64,000 nucleotides of DNA from G965267335 sp965267335 (GCA_965267335.1 OZ253953.1:3410001-3474000), one strand, 5' to 3'. Positions 36,974-45,759 are shown, counted from the stretch's first letter. Notes: generated by a model not told the origin, from the sequence alone. Numbers and translations: made by a program.

Positions 36974-37493
36974 TTTTCAGCTTGTGCCTAACGTAAGAAT
37001 ATAAGGAACTGTTCCTTATATCTACCTTGATAAACAAGGTAAAGATAACCAATCACCCCAATTCTAAAAGTTGAACCCATAAGATATAAAGAACGATCAA
37101 TCGCTTAGAGTAATGGTGTAGGGATGGTGAGCATTGATTAAGCAAATCCGTCAGCTGACGGATGACGACAAAGGTACAACTTGGTACTTCCCGTTTCGGT
37201 CTCCGGAAGACAAACTTAGCGAACTCTGCGGGACTTAGCGTACCTGCCAAAGGTAGGTCTTTGCGGTAAAAATAATAAAGAAAGTCACCAAAGCCGGCAG
37301 ATTGCTGCGCCATCCGCTACTATCGTTGGCTACTGGCGCGCAATGACGCGAAAGAAGGAGTCATCGCTTCCAGCCCAATTTTGTCTCAGAAATGTTATTC
37401 ATTATTAATTACAATATAGCTACCCTTAAAGTCCTGATTACCGACCACTCAGAGTCTCTGGTACAGGACTATGAAAAGGCACTACCCATTTTT
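36974..37493. repeat. 520-bp non-coding patch: uninterrupted copy of a duplicated segment
   Basis: About 37000-37440 duplicates the DNA now found on both sides of the IS110 element (38025-38233 joined to 39484-39692). It includes the last dozen codons of the GH2 gene (37392-37439), which are a non-functional fragment here. It also contains ATCCGTCAGCTGACGGAT, a perfect palindrome repeated in the other copy, and a copy of the dispersed cgtcattgc element in reverse. Any open frame through it is repeat-derived. Confidence 0.8.
37448..37472. repeat. Dispersed hairpin element, copy 3
   Basis: ACTCAGAGTCTCTGGTACAG then GACTATGA: the reverse orientation of the hairpin at 6576 and 36413, again just past the stop of a small minus-strand gene (37494). 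Confidence 0.7.
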
Positions 37494-37991
37494 TCACCCA
37501 CCTTTTAGTCCTAATTCGTTGACGTACTCGTCCACTTTCGTCCATACGTTTGTGTCAATGTCGTCAGTGTCAGTAGTTGTTATCCACTGAAGCAATGGTG
37601 TCAACTGAATTATCTTGACTGTCCGCCTGTTGTATCCAAGGGCTCCAATGTCCTCCATTTGATATTCTATTCTGTTATCCGTGTTGCCCTTTTGTCTATA
37701 AATGATGTCCTGTGTCTTATAGCCACTGCCCCAAGAAAAAAAGTCAGTGATTATTATTGTAAAAATTGTCAATGGTAGCAGAATAAGCGTCCAAGCCCGC
37801 CATTTTTTCTTTTTGTCCTTGTCGGTCGTTAAAAGCCACAGAACCAACGTCAAACCTGAAATTGCCAATACAGTCATTATAGAAGATGTCATTTCATCTG
37901 CAAACTCCAAAGGAGTCAAGAAAGTCAGGACAAAAATGATTGCAATTATTGCCCAAACTATCAGTGATATTTTCTTAAATGTTTTGGTCAT
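37494..37991 (-). CDS. Small membrane protein, unknown
   Basis: The 165-residue protein has three probable membrane helices (about 8-30, 36-56 and 66-88) with a KDKKKKWRAW cytoplasmic loop, then a soluble C-terminal domain of about 75 residues (YRQKGNTDNRIEYQMEDIGALGYNRRTVKI). No family recognised. It lies between two copies of the duplicated segment in the accessory patch and is followed by hairpin copy 3. Confidence 0.6.
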   Translation of the reverse strand: MTKTFKKISLIVWAIIAIIFVLTFLTPLEFADEMTSSIMTVLAISGLTLVLWLLTTDKDKKKKWRAWTLILLPLTIFTIIITDFFSWGSGYKTQDIIYRQKGNTDNRIEYQMEDIGALGYNRRTVKIIQLTPLLQWITTTDTDDIDTNVWTKVDEYVNELGLKGG

Positions 37992-38024
37992 TTCTCAAAT
38001 GCGCTACAACGAAAAAACACAAGA

Positions 38025-38233
38025 AACGCTTCCTTATAACTACCTTATACAAGGTAAAGATAACCAATCACCACAATTCTAAAAGTTGAACTCATAGATA
38101 TAAAGAACGATCAATCGCTTAGAGTAATAGTATACCTTGATTTAGCAGATCCGTCAGCTGACGGATGACGACAAAGGTACAACTTGGCACTTCCCGTTTC
38201 GGTCTCCGGAAGACAAACTTGACGAACTCTGCG
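38025..38233. repeat. Left part of the duplicated segment, next to the IS110 element
   Basis: This matches about 37010-37230 closely (shared caaggtaaagataaccaat, aagaacgatcaatcgctta and cttcccgtttcggtctccgg phrases). The match stops at CTCTGCG, exactly where the IS110 element begins. The right part of the segment resumes at 39484. Confidence 0.8.
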
Positions 38234-38279
38234 TATTCTAAGATTAAATCAAGAATAACAGTCTTTTTTTAATACAATT

Positions 38280-39266
38280 TTAATTTCGATGTAGCTTAAC
38301 ATAGGGTGTTTGTCTTTGAACTACGGCAAACACTCTAGCTACAATTTTGTTTCGAATAATGTTCAATGTACTTGTTTTGTTTTTCCCAGCTTCTACTCGT
38401 GAGTTGTAATATTTTTTCAGTTCGGGGTCATATTGTATAGCTGTTCTTGCAGCTAGTTCTAGTAATGATTTCATCTGTTTATTTGCGAGGTGGTTAACCT
38501 TACTCTTCCCTCTTATGCTTGTCCCGGACTGTAGAGGAAAGGGAGCAATACCACAGTAGCAAGCAAATTTTCTTGGGTCATCAAAATTTTTGAAGGCTGC
38601 AGTTAGTGATAAGAAGTAAGAAGCTACAATTGGCCCCACCCCAACAACAGTAGTAATCAGTCCAAATAGCTTTTTTAGTTCCTGGTCATTATCTATTTGT
38701 TCATCAATTAATTTATCAATGCTGCTTATCTTTTTGTCCAGATCCTTAATTAAATCACGTTCGATCTTAAGAACATGCCTGAAGTCTTTTGAGTCAAGCA
38801 TTGACTCATTCTCTTTTAAAGAGTTGCGATTTGCAGCTCTTTGCCTTACCAATCTGACACGAAGAGAAAGAAGCTTTTTAAGCACCATGATACTTTTTGA
38901 AGGCAGCTTTGTAGGAGTCAATTTATGCTTCTTTTCATAAGCATATTCTGCTATTCTTTGAGCATCAATTTCATCACTTTTTCCTCTTGTTACTCCTAGA
39001 CTTTTTTTGATGTTAAGCGCTGGTTCCATGACAAAGTCCTGGTCCCTTTCAGTAAGATAATGAGCTAAGGGAAGTGAATAGGCACCAGTACATTCAAAAC
39101 AAACCAAAAGTTCCTTTAAGTCAATATGTTGAGATTCTATCCATTTAAAAAGTTTATTAAATCCATCATTGCTATTCTCGAATTGTTCACTGGTTTGGTG
39201 AGTGAATAAATGACAATCAATGGTTAGTTTTGAGACGTCCACTCCTAGGGTTTCCAAATAATCCAT
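38280..39266 (-). CDS. IS110-family recombinase (DEDD plus serine)
   Basis: The 328-residue protein is full length for the family. The N-terminal RuvC-like half carries D10 (LGVDVSK), E58 (CFECTGAYS) and D98/D101 (KSDEIDAQRIA), the DEDD acidic set. A coiled region (about 125-200) links to the C-terminal transposase_20 half with VGVGPIVASYFLS, FACYCGIAPFPLQSGTSIRGKS, where the Ser of QSG-S is the expected nucleophile, and LLELAARTA. All key residues are present, so the element is probably active. Family members insert using a structured bridge RNA; a candidate lies directly upstream. Confidence 0.92.
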   Translation of the reverse strand: MDYLETLGVDVSKLTIDCHLFTHQTSEQFENSNDGFNKLFKWIESQHIDLKELLVCFECTGAYSLPLAHYLTERDQDFVMEPALNIKKSLGVTRGKSDEIDAQRIAEYAYEKKHKLTPTKLPSKSIMVLKKLLSLRVRLVRQRAANRNSLKENESMLDSKDFRHVLKIERDLIKDLDKKISSIDKLIDEQIDNDQELKKLFGLITTVVGVGPIVASYFLSLTAAFKNFDDPRKFACYCGIAPFPLQSGTSIRGKSKVNHLANKQMKSLLELAARTAIQYDPELKKYYNSRVEAGKNKTSTLNIIRNKIVARVFAVVQRQTPYVKLHRN

Positions 39267-39284
39267 AACTTTAAATAAGTGTTT

Positions 39285-39452
39285 AATTGTTGCTCTGTAC
39301 TAAGACCTTTATCAGGGCCTTTAAGCCCAAAATTCTAAATGGTACTCGCAACAAACAGGGAGTGAGGACTAATACGCAGAATAAGTCGTTAGCTTATGCC
39401 TTTGCAAAGTTCTCCTCACTTCCATTTTTAACAATCTGTTATCCGAACAGAA
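39285..39452 (-). ncRNA. Candidate IS110 bridge RNA
   Basis: In the 217-nt 5' non-coding end of the IS, minus strand, three structures follow in order. (1) Hairpin CTGTT/AACAG at 39450-39436. (2) A stem-loop GTGAGGA/TCCTCAC (39419-39362) with an inner ATAAG/CTTAT hairpin. (3) A second stem-loop TTGTTGC/GCAACAA (39354-39287) with an inner GGGC/GCCC hairpin. In the second loop, TTAGAAT on the 5' side equals the IS right end and TAAAGG on the 3' side is complementary to the left end. In the first loop, TCTGCG on the 3' side is complementary to the right flank of the target. This is the target-loop/donor-loop plan of bridge RNAs. I found no good left-target guide. Confidence 0.65.
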
Positions 39453-39483
39453 AATAAGAATAATCCTACAGAGCTAATCTAAA

Positions 39484-39692
39484 GGGACTTAGCGTACCTA
39501 CCAAAGGTAGGTCTTTGCGGTAAAAATAATAAAGCAAGTCACCCAAGCCGGCAGATTGCTGCGCCATCCGCCACTATCGTTGGCTACTGACGCGCAATCA
39601 CGCGAAAGAAGGAGTCATCGCTTCCAGCCTAATTTTGTCTCAGAAATATTATTCATTATTAATTACAATATAGCTGCCCTTAAAATCCTGAT
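39484..39692. repeat. Right part of the duplicated segment, running into the GH2 gene
   Basis: This matches 37232-37440, including ggacttagcgtacc, the phrase cgccatccg(c/t)(c/t)actatcgttgg, aaagaaggagtcatcgcttcc and the final codons of the GH2 gene (from 39649). The match stops abruptly at 39692 inside the gene. Confidence 0.8.
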
Positions 39693-41991
39693 TCCGCACC
39701 TCTACCTGTCCCTTGCCGCTCACCGCTATCCTGGCCTTACCACACATAGGCTCAATGATCAAACTTCCATCAGGAGTTCCTAAGTTCCCATCCAGACAAA
39801 CATCCCCTATCGGAGCGAAGTAGATATACTCTCGGTAATCAGGGCAGGTCAATCCGTTCTTATCAACCAGCGTAGCTTCCACATACTGCTTCCCATTTTC
39901 CTCAATCAACTCAAGTTCTATTTCCACCGGCTTACCTGGTTGCTCTGTAATATACTCTAGTGACAGCTCGTCTACGACTTCGCCATCAACCCTGGCTTCC
40001 AGTTTGTTCTCCCCTTCAGCAAACTGTACGTTCCATGTATATCCCTGGGCCGGAAACTTGGCTTTGTCTCTGCTTTTTTGTCCCAGCGATTTCCCGTTCA
40101 GGAATAATTCCAATTCATCATAATTGCTGTAGACTCGTACTGATTTGGTCTCACCTTTCTGACCGTAACGGGTTGTCCAGGTGTGGGACTGGATATAGGC
40201 AAACTTATCCTTTTCATTCCAGTAGCTCTTGAATACGTAGTACGCATCCTTTGGTCTTCCGGCTCGATCCAACAAGCCTTTTTGATTGACATAGGGAATA
40301 GGATTCTCTGGCCTCAAGGGTGTGCCGAAGTCTTTGAATGCCCATTGTGCATTACCTGTAAAATCTTCTCTCGACTCACTGATATGTAAATGCCAGTCAA
40401 ATAAATCCACAGCATAAGTCTCGCTCCAGGTACCACTGGATGACATACTCTTCACCCCTATCTTAGTGGCATCTTCTTCCCAGCCACCGTCTATCTGAAC
40501 AGCTTGCTCATTTTCATCATGCCGCCCCACATGGGAAGCTGCTCCGTATTCCATATGTACAAATCTTGGATACTTCTCCTTTGAGTCATCCAATGCATCG
40601 GAATATTCTTTCATCTTGCCCCGGTACCATCCTGCCCATATCGAAGGACTGAATACATCTACTAAATGTGCTCCTTCATAGAACTTCCTCAGGCAGGTCG
40701 GTCTGGTCGGGTCAAGCTCCCTGGACAAACTTACCAGCTCTTCAACAAAAGCTGCGACCGAATCTGTATTGCCACCCCCTTCAAAATCAGGATCCCAGTA
40801 CATCTCATTACCCATGGACCACATAATGATACTCGGGTGGTGTATATTTTGGTTGATTTGCTCTTTGAGTAATCGCTTCGCATTGTCTTTCCATACCTGA
40901 TTTCCAACTCCACCCCTGCACCACGGAAGCTCGTCCCACACCAGCACACCTAATTCATCACAAGCTCTATACACTTCAGGGTCCTGTGGATAGTGAGCCA
41001 ATCGCACAAAATTCCCTCCCATGTCTTTGATGGCTTTGATGTCATTCCAGTGCATTTCATTGGTCATGGCAGCGGCTACGCCTGCGTGTTCTTCATGACG
41101 GTGGGTTCCTCTGATGAGTAGTCTTTCTCCATTCAGGTAGAAGGCTCCGTTTTCTTTGAATTCATAATACCGGAAGCCAATTTTCTTAGATTTCCTTAAA
41201 TAGGAATTATACAGAGAGCTTTTTTCTTCCATAACGACCTCATATAGATAAGGCGAATCTGGTGACCAAAGTTTTTCAATCTTAATAGAGTCCAGAGAGC
41301 TCGAATCTGAGTCATAAATAATTTTCCCCTGATCCAATAGCATCACCCTAGTCTCATAAGTTGAAATACCTGTAAGCTTTGTCCTCCAGGCTGATAGTTT
41401 AAAATACCCTCCCCCCAAATAACTGGTAACAACAGCGAAATCCCCAAATGTATTAACAGGCTTTACCTTCAACCACAAGTCCCTCGTAATCCCTCCATAG
41501 ACAAAGAAGTCGGACTTCTGCGATGGAATCAGCTCTTTATCAACACTGTTATCTACCTCAACTTCGATTTGATTCTCACCTTGTTTAAGCTGCTTAGTAA
41601 TATCAATTTCAAAACCAACATAACCACCAATATGCTCGCCCGATAATTCACCATTCACTCTCACCTTTGTTTTCAGGTTAGCTCCTTCGAAATACAGAAT
41701 ATACCGATAACCTTTAATCAACTCATCAACCTGCAGCGTTTTGGTATATAATGATTTTCCCCTTCTATATCCAGGAGTGGCATCCATTGCATCATAAGCA
41801 TTCCAGCAATGGGGTAGGTCTACAGAGTCTACTTTGCCAAAACCTTCTGAATACAGCCATCCATCATTCAAGAGGACCAATGAATCTTCCATTAACCCCT
41901 CCTCACTTGATGTAATTTGGTTCTTCTGCTCACCACAGCTCATGGCGAACAATGAAATTCCTGCGAATATTATCTTCTTCAATAACTTCAT
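39649..41991 (-). CDS. GH2-family glycosidase lipoprotein (beta-galactosidase/beta-glucuronidase type)
   Basis: The 780-residue lipoprotein (lipobox FAMSC, Cys 19) has the GH2 layout: N-terminal jelly-roll (about 35-180, with GYRRGKSLYTKTLQV and NGELSGEHIGGYVGFEIDIT), an immunoglobulin-like domain (180-275), and a TIM barrel (276-about 585) with acid/base E396 (SMGNEMYW) and nucleophile E481 (VHMEYGA). A C-terminal beta domain follows. It would remove a terminal sugar from oligosaccharides in the periplasm or on the outer membrane. Because it is the last gene of the uxuA-uxaC-TRAP-fbp operon, a beta-glucuronidase or an activity on uronate-containing oligomers is plausible, but GH2 specificity cannot be read directly. 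Starts 4 bp after the fbp stop. Confidence 0.85.
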   Translation of the reverse strand: MKLLKKIIFAGISLFAMSCGEQKNQITSSEEGLMEDSLVLLNDGWLYSEGFGKVDSVDLPHCWNAYDAMDATPGYRRGKSLYTKTLQVDELIKGYRYILYFEGANLKTKVRVNGELSGEHIGGYVGFEIDITKQLKQGENQIEVEVDNSVDKELIPSQKSDFFVYGGITRDLWLKVKPVNTFGDFAVVTSYLGGGYFKLSAWRTKLTGISTYETRVMLLDQGKIIYDSDSSSLDSIKIEKLWSPDSPYLYEVVMEEKSSLYNSYLRKSKKIGFRYYEFKENGAFYLNGERLLIRGTHRHEEHAGVAAAMTNEMHWNDIKAIKDMGGNFVRLAHYPQDPEVYRACDELGVLVWDELPWCRGGVGNQVWKDNAKRLLKEQINQNIHHPSIIMWSMGNEMYWDPDFEGGGNTDSVAAFVEELVSLSRELDPTRPTCLRKFYEGAHLVDVFSPSIWAGWYRGKMKEYSDALDDSKEKYPRFVHMEYGAASHVGRHDENEQAVQIDGGWEEDATKIGVKSMSSSGTWSETYAVDLFDWHLHISESREDFTGNAQWAFKDFGTPLRPENPIPYVNQKGLLDRAGRPKDAYYVFKSYWNEKDKFAYIQSHTWTTRYGQKGETKSVRVYSNYDELELFLNGKSLGQKSRDKAKFPAQGYTWNVQFAEGENKLEARVDGEVVDELSLEYITEQPGKPVEIELELIEENGKQYVEATLVDKNGLTCPDYREYIYFAPIGDVCLDGNLGTPDGSLIIEPMCGKARIAVSGKGQVEVRNQDFKGSYIVINNE

Positions 41992-41995
41992 ATCT

Positions 41996-43012
41996 CTACT
42001 TGATTACTGTCATTTCGGTTTCTAACATACTTTCCACTTTCTCCACCATATTTCGTGAGCCTATAATAATAGAACTCCTTTCATGAACGTCCTTCGGCTC
42101 AATATCCAGGATTCTTTCATGTCCGTTTGTTGCTTTTCCTCCAGCCTGTTCAACTAAAAAGGCCAATGGATTGCACTCGTACATGAGCCTCAACTTCCCG
42201 TCCTTGTATTCTTTGGAAGCGGGATAGATAAATACCCCTCCCTGTATAAAGATCCGGTGTAAATCCGCTACCATGCACCCAATGTAGCGACTCGTGTAAG
42301 GTCTACCGGTGGCTTCATCTTCTTCCTGACAATACTTGATGTAGTCCTTAACCCCTTGAGGAAACTTGTTGTAATTGCCTTCATTAATGGAGTAAATAGT
42401 ACCATCCACTGGAATCTTCATATCGGGGTGAGACAGACAAAACTCTCCAATCGAAGGATCATAAGTAAATCCATTGACTCCGTGGCCAGTGGTGTAGACC
42501 ATCATAGTTGACGAACCATAAATGATATAGCCACTAGCCACCTGTTCATGTCCGCGCTGAAGTACATCGCTCAACTCACCGGGGCCTTCTGAAGATTTTC
42601 TTCTGTAAATGGAAAAGATGGTTCCCAATGATGCGTTTACATCTGTATTGGCTGACCCATCCAGGGGATCAAACAATACTACGTACTTGGCATTTCTGGA
42701 AACTTCAGAGTATACCTGAATGATGTTTTCGTTTTCCTCACTGGCGATCACACAGCACTCACCACCTACGGTTAATGCCGTGACAAATTGTTCGTCAGCG
42801 AAGACATCCAATTTCTTGACTTCCTCACCTTGTACATTGGTACCTCCGGCTTTACCGAGAATATCGGCAAGTCCTGCTTTATTTACTTCTCTATTGACCA
42901 GCTTGGCGGCAATAGATATATCCCTTAGCAATCGTGAAAGTTCACCCTTTGCATATGGGAAGTCGCTTTGTCTTTCTATGATAAATTGTCCGAGCGTAAT
43001 AAATCGATCCAT
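41996..43012 (-). CDS. fbp: Fructose-1,6-bisphosphatase, class I
   Basis: The 338-residue cytoplasmic enzyme hydrolyses fructose-1,6-bisphosphate to fructose-6-phosphate, the committed step of gluconeogenesis. It shows the class I signature FDPLDGSANTDVN, the Glu of IASEENEN, and the substrate-binding region FIQGGVFIYPASKEYKDGKLRLMYECNPLAFLVEQAGG. It is embedded in the uronate operon, 2 bp after dctM, which fits growth on a substrate entering as pyruvate plus triose phosphate. Confidence 0.94.
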   Translation of the reverse strand: MDRFITLGQFIIERQSDFPYAKGELSRLLRDISIAAKLVNREVNKAGLADILGKAGGTNVQGEEVKKLDVFADEQFVTALTVGGECCVIASEENENIIQVYSEVSRNAKYVVLFDPLDGSANTDVNASLGTIFSIYRRKSSEGPGELSDVLQRGHEQVASGYIIYGSSTMMVYTTGHGVNGFTYDPSIGEFCLSHPDMKIPVDGTIYSINEGNYNKFPQGVKDYIKYCQEEDEATGRPYTSRYIGCMVADLHRIFIQGGVFIYPASKEYKDGKLRLMYECNPLAFLVEQAGGKATNGHERILDIEPKDVHERSSIIIGSRNMVEKVESMLETEMTVIK

Positions 43013-43014
43013 AA

Positions 43015-44319
43015 TTATTTGGTTAATCCAAATACCTCAGGCAACCATAGACTTATCTCTGGAATAAACGTCACCAACAATAGCGTAACTATCATGGCGA
43101 TGAAAAACGGAATCATGGGACGTATAACCTTAGTGATCTTAATACCGCCTACGGCTGCACCCACAAAGAGTACACTACCCACAGGAGGAGTACACAGACC
43201 GATACTAAGGTTGAGCACCATGATAATGCCGAAATGCACCGGATCAACCCCCAAATCCTGAACGATAGGAAGGAAGATCGGTGTAAATATCAAAACTGCC
43301 GGTGTCATATCCATGAACACTCCGACTAACAGTAAGATTACATTAATGATGATGAGTATGACATACTTGTTTTGAGAAAGGCCAAGCAGTCCATTGGTAA
43401 TCATCTGTGGAATATCTTCAAAAGACATCACCCAAGACATGGCCATAGAAGCGGCTATCAAACTCAAAATCACAGAAGTCGTTATGACTGACTCCAGTAT
43501 CACACTGTAAAGTTGTTTTACTTTTAAATCTTTGTAAATCACTAAAGCCAAAAACAAGGTGTACACCACTGCAATAGCTGATGCTTCCGTTGCTGTAAAG
43601 ACTCCTGATAATATTCCCCCGATTACAATCACCAGCAACGATAGACTCCATAGGGCATCTGTAAATGTTTTGAACATTTTCTTCCCTGACATTTTTTCTC
43701 CTTTAGCATACCCACCTTTTCTCATCTTAAATGCAGCAACAATCGCAATGGAAAGCCCGAGCAAAATACCGGGGATGTAACCAGCTACGAACAAAGCTGC
43801 AATAGAAGCCCCGCCACTGGCAAGGGAGTAGACGATCAAAATATTACTAGGGGGTATCAGCATACCAGTCGTTGAAGAAGCAATATTTACTGATGTGGCA
43901 ATTCCTTCATTATACTTTTCCTTGTACATAATGGGCAGCATAACACCACCAATGGCAGAAGCTGCGGCTACGGCAGATCCGGAGATAGCTCCAAATAACA
44001 TACAAGCGAGAATATTGATATACAGCAACCCTCCTGGTAATCTGCCAACGAATATTTTTGCAAAGTCTATGAGTCGCAAAGCGATACCTCCCCGGTTCAT
44101 GAGATGGCCTGCGAGCACAAAGAAGGGTATAGCGAGCAAACTAAAGCTATTAATACCATTTGCCATCCGTTGAGCGATGGTTGTTACCGAAGGAGCGAAA
44201 CCAACACTAACCAATATGGTACACAATGAAGCTAAGCCAATCGAATAACTGATCGGCATACCTATAGACATGAAGACTACAAAGGAAACAACTAATGCTA
44301 TAACACCCATCCACTCCAT
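43015..44319 (-). CDS. dctM: TRAP transporter large permease (DctM)
   Basis: I start at ATG 44319, which overlaps the dctQ stop (TAATG) and follows AAAGGAGG; longer starts would run into dctQ. The 434-residue inner-membrane protein has the many hydrophobic helices of the DctM family, with AGHLMNRGGIALRLIDFAKIFVGRLPGG, SAVAAASAIGGVMLPIM, TGMLIPPSNILIVYS and TPPVGSVLFVGAAVGG. It drives sodium-coupled uptake of an organic acid delivered by DctP. Given the operon, glucuronate or an oligo/monouronate is the likely cargo. Confidence 0.92.
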   Translation of the reverse strand: MEWMGVIALVVSFVVFMSIGMPISYSIGLASLCTILVSVGFAPSVTTIAQRMANGINSFSLLAIPFFVLAGHLMNRGGIALRLIDFAKIFVGRLPGGLLYINILACMLFGAISGSAVAAASAIGGVMLPIMYKEKYNEGIATSVNIASSTTGMLIPPSNILIVYSLASGGASIAALFVAGYIPGILLGLSIAIVAAFKMRKGGYAKGEKMSGKKMFKTFTDALWSLSLLVIVIGGILSGVFTATEASAIAVVYTLFLALVIYKDLKVKQLYSVILESVITTSVILSLIAASMAMSWVMSFEDIPQMITNGLLGLSQNKYVILIIINVILLLVGVFMDMTPAVLIFTPIFLPIVQDLGVDPVHFGIIMVLNLSIGLCTPPVGSVLFVGAAVGGIKITKVIRPMIPFFIAMIVTLLLVTFIPEISLWLPEVFGLTK

Positions 44320-44777
44320 TATTCTACTCCTCCTTTCAGGTTTAGTATGCTGTAGTATACCAGCAGCAAACCGCTTACCGGAATACATAAATACACATAG
44401 CCCAATGGCAAGCGTAACGCAGCAGATGTCTGTTTCAATTCAAAAGTGAATAACACCAGGTACATGCCTCCCACAACGAGCACTAGTACAGCAAATACAA
44501 TGACCAACAACTGAATTATTCGGTGCAATCTTACTTTGTTCTTAGGTCCAGCCTTCACCATCATCAGGTCAATGGCCGGATGCATCTTCTTGCCGGCCAC
44601 ATAGCTACCTCCGAGGAAACCGAGCCATATCATCAGATAACGGGCAAGCTCCTCGGTAAATGTACTGGGCGAGTCAAAAGCGTAGCGCGATATGACCTGC
44701 CAGGTAACATTGAGTACCATAAGCACCATGAGGGTAATCAATACCCACTCCAATATTTTATTTACTGACCTCGACAT
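44319..44777 (-). CDS. dctQ: TRAP transporter small permease (DctQ)
   Basis: I start at ATG 44777 (MSRSVNKILEWV), inside the last codons of dctP. The 152-residue protein has four membrane helices, with the family pattern WQVISRYAFDSPSTFTEELARYLMIWLGFLGGSY after the first. It forms the integral membrane complex with DctM. The overlap with both neighbours shows translational coupling. Confidence 0.9.
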   Translation of the reverse strand: MSRSVNKILEWVLITLMVLMVLNVTWQVISRYAFDSPSTFTEELARYLMIWLGFLGGSYVAGKKMHPAIDLMMVKAGPKNKVRLHRIIQLLVIVFAVLVLVVGGMYLVLFTFELKQTSAALRLPLGYVYLCIPVSGLLLVYYSILNLKGGVE

Positions 44778-45759
44778 AGTCTTTGGATTGTCCCCTGATC
44801 TCCTTATAAAGTTGGTATACATTGTCTCCTAACTTCTCTTTAGTGAACATGGGACTGGTTTTTTGAGCGAAAGCTTTTTTATCCGGATTGTAAATTTTGA
44901 CCCCTGCTTCCTTTAGTTTTTTCAATGATTCTTTCTCAAAACCCAGCCATAACTGTCGCTGATATGGCACAGACTCTGTAGCAGCTTCTTGCAGCCAATT
45001 GCGCTGATCCTCTGATAGTCTGTCCCAGGTTTTGGTACTCAAAACTACTACATCTGGTACGGCTGTGTGCTCATCTAATGTGTAATACTTAGACACCTCA
45101 TAGTGCTTACTTGTGTAAAATGAAGGTGGGTTATTCTCTGCTCCATCCACAACCCCTTGTTGTAATGCTGAGTACAGCTCACCGAAGTCTATGGGTGTTG
45201 CGGAACCTCCCATGGTATTGACCATTTGCACAGCGGTCTGGCTTTTCATTACCCTTATTTTTTGTCCTTTCAGGTCCTCAGGAGACTTTATTTGTTTCTT
45301 CACACTGTAAAAACTTCTACTACCGGCATCGTAAAAGCAAAGACCTTTCAGAAATATAGATTCCGTACCGGCCAGTATTTTCTTGCCCGTAGGGCCGTCC
45401 AGTACCGACATTCGATGGTCATAGCTATCAAAAAGATATGGCAAATTGAATACCCGGTAATTTTCGTTGAAGTTCTCGAGCGTAGCGGCTGATACTTTCG
45501 TGATATCCAGGCTGCCGATCTGCAATAACTCGAGGCACTCTCGTTCCCCACCCAGTTGGTTACTCGGGTAGATTTTAATTTTTAGTGTACCATTGGATTT
45601 ACTCTCGGCCAACTCTCCCATTCGCTCCATAGCCTTGTGTACCGGATGGCTGACCGGCAACCCATGAGCCAATCGCAAAGTCTTTACGCTTGACTCCTCT
45701 TTACAGGACCATAACCCGATCAGGGCGAATAAAACAATATGTAGTTTCTTAAAATTCAA
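44758..45759 (-). CDS. dctP: TRAP transporter solute-binding lipoprotein (DctP)
   Basis: The start is most likely TTG 45759 (overlapping the last codons of uxaC), because the lipoprotein signal (FKKLHIVLFALIGLWSC) begins right there; an ATG at 45807 would give an odd hydrophilic leader. The mature domain is a DctP/TAXI-type periplasmic binding protein: LRLAHGLPVSHPVHKAMERM, YPSNQLGGERECLELLQIGSLD, and LKGQKIRVMKSQTAVQMV with the conserved Arg that grips the substrate carboxylate, then GVVDGAENNPPSFY. Uronate is the inferred ligand. Confidence 0.9.
   Translation of the reverse strand: MNFKKLHIVLFALIGLWSCKEESSVKTLRLAHGLPVSHPVHKAMERMGELAESKSNGTLKIKIYPSNQLGGERECLELLQIGSLDITKVSAATLENFNENYRVFNLPYLFDSYDHRMSVLDGPTGKKILAGTESIFLKGLCFYDAGSRSFYSVKKQIKSPEDLKGQKIRVMKSQTAVQMVNTMGGSATPIDFGELYSALQQGVVDGAENNPPSFYTSKHYEVSKYYTLDEHTAVPDVVVLSTKTWDRLSEDQRNWLQEAATESVPYQRQLWLGFEKESLKKLKEAGVKIYNPDKKAFAQKTSPMFTKEKLGDNVYQLYKEIRGQSKDYVEVSK

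Larger units (their letters stand above)
38234..39484 (-). mobile_element. Complete IS110-family insertion sequence, about 1.25 kb
   Basis: The ends are fixed by comparison with an uninterrupted paralogous site: there CTCTGCG joins GGACTTAG directly at 37228-37234, whereas here CTCTGCG (ending 38233) and GGGACTTAG (starting 39484) are separated by this element. As expected for IS110 there are no terminal inverted repeats and at most one shared base at the junction. It carries one recombinase gene and a long non-coding stretch at the gene's 5' side, the layout of IS110 proper rather than IS1111. Confidence 0.9.

Noticed and set aside
37053..37313. 86-codon minus-strand frame
   Set aside because: It consists of the duplicated intergenic segment and the dispersed 64-bp repeat; no start context or recognisable protein.
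45226..45492. 88-codon plus-strand frame inside dctP
   Set aside because: Antisense to a conserved transporter gene with overlapping operon neighbours.
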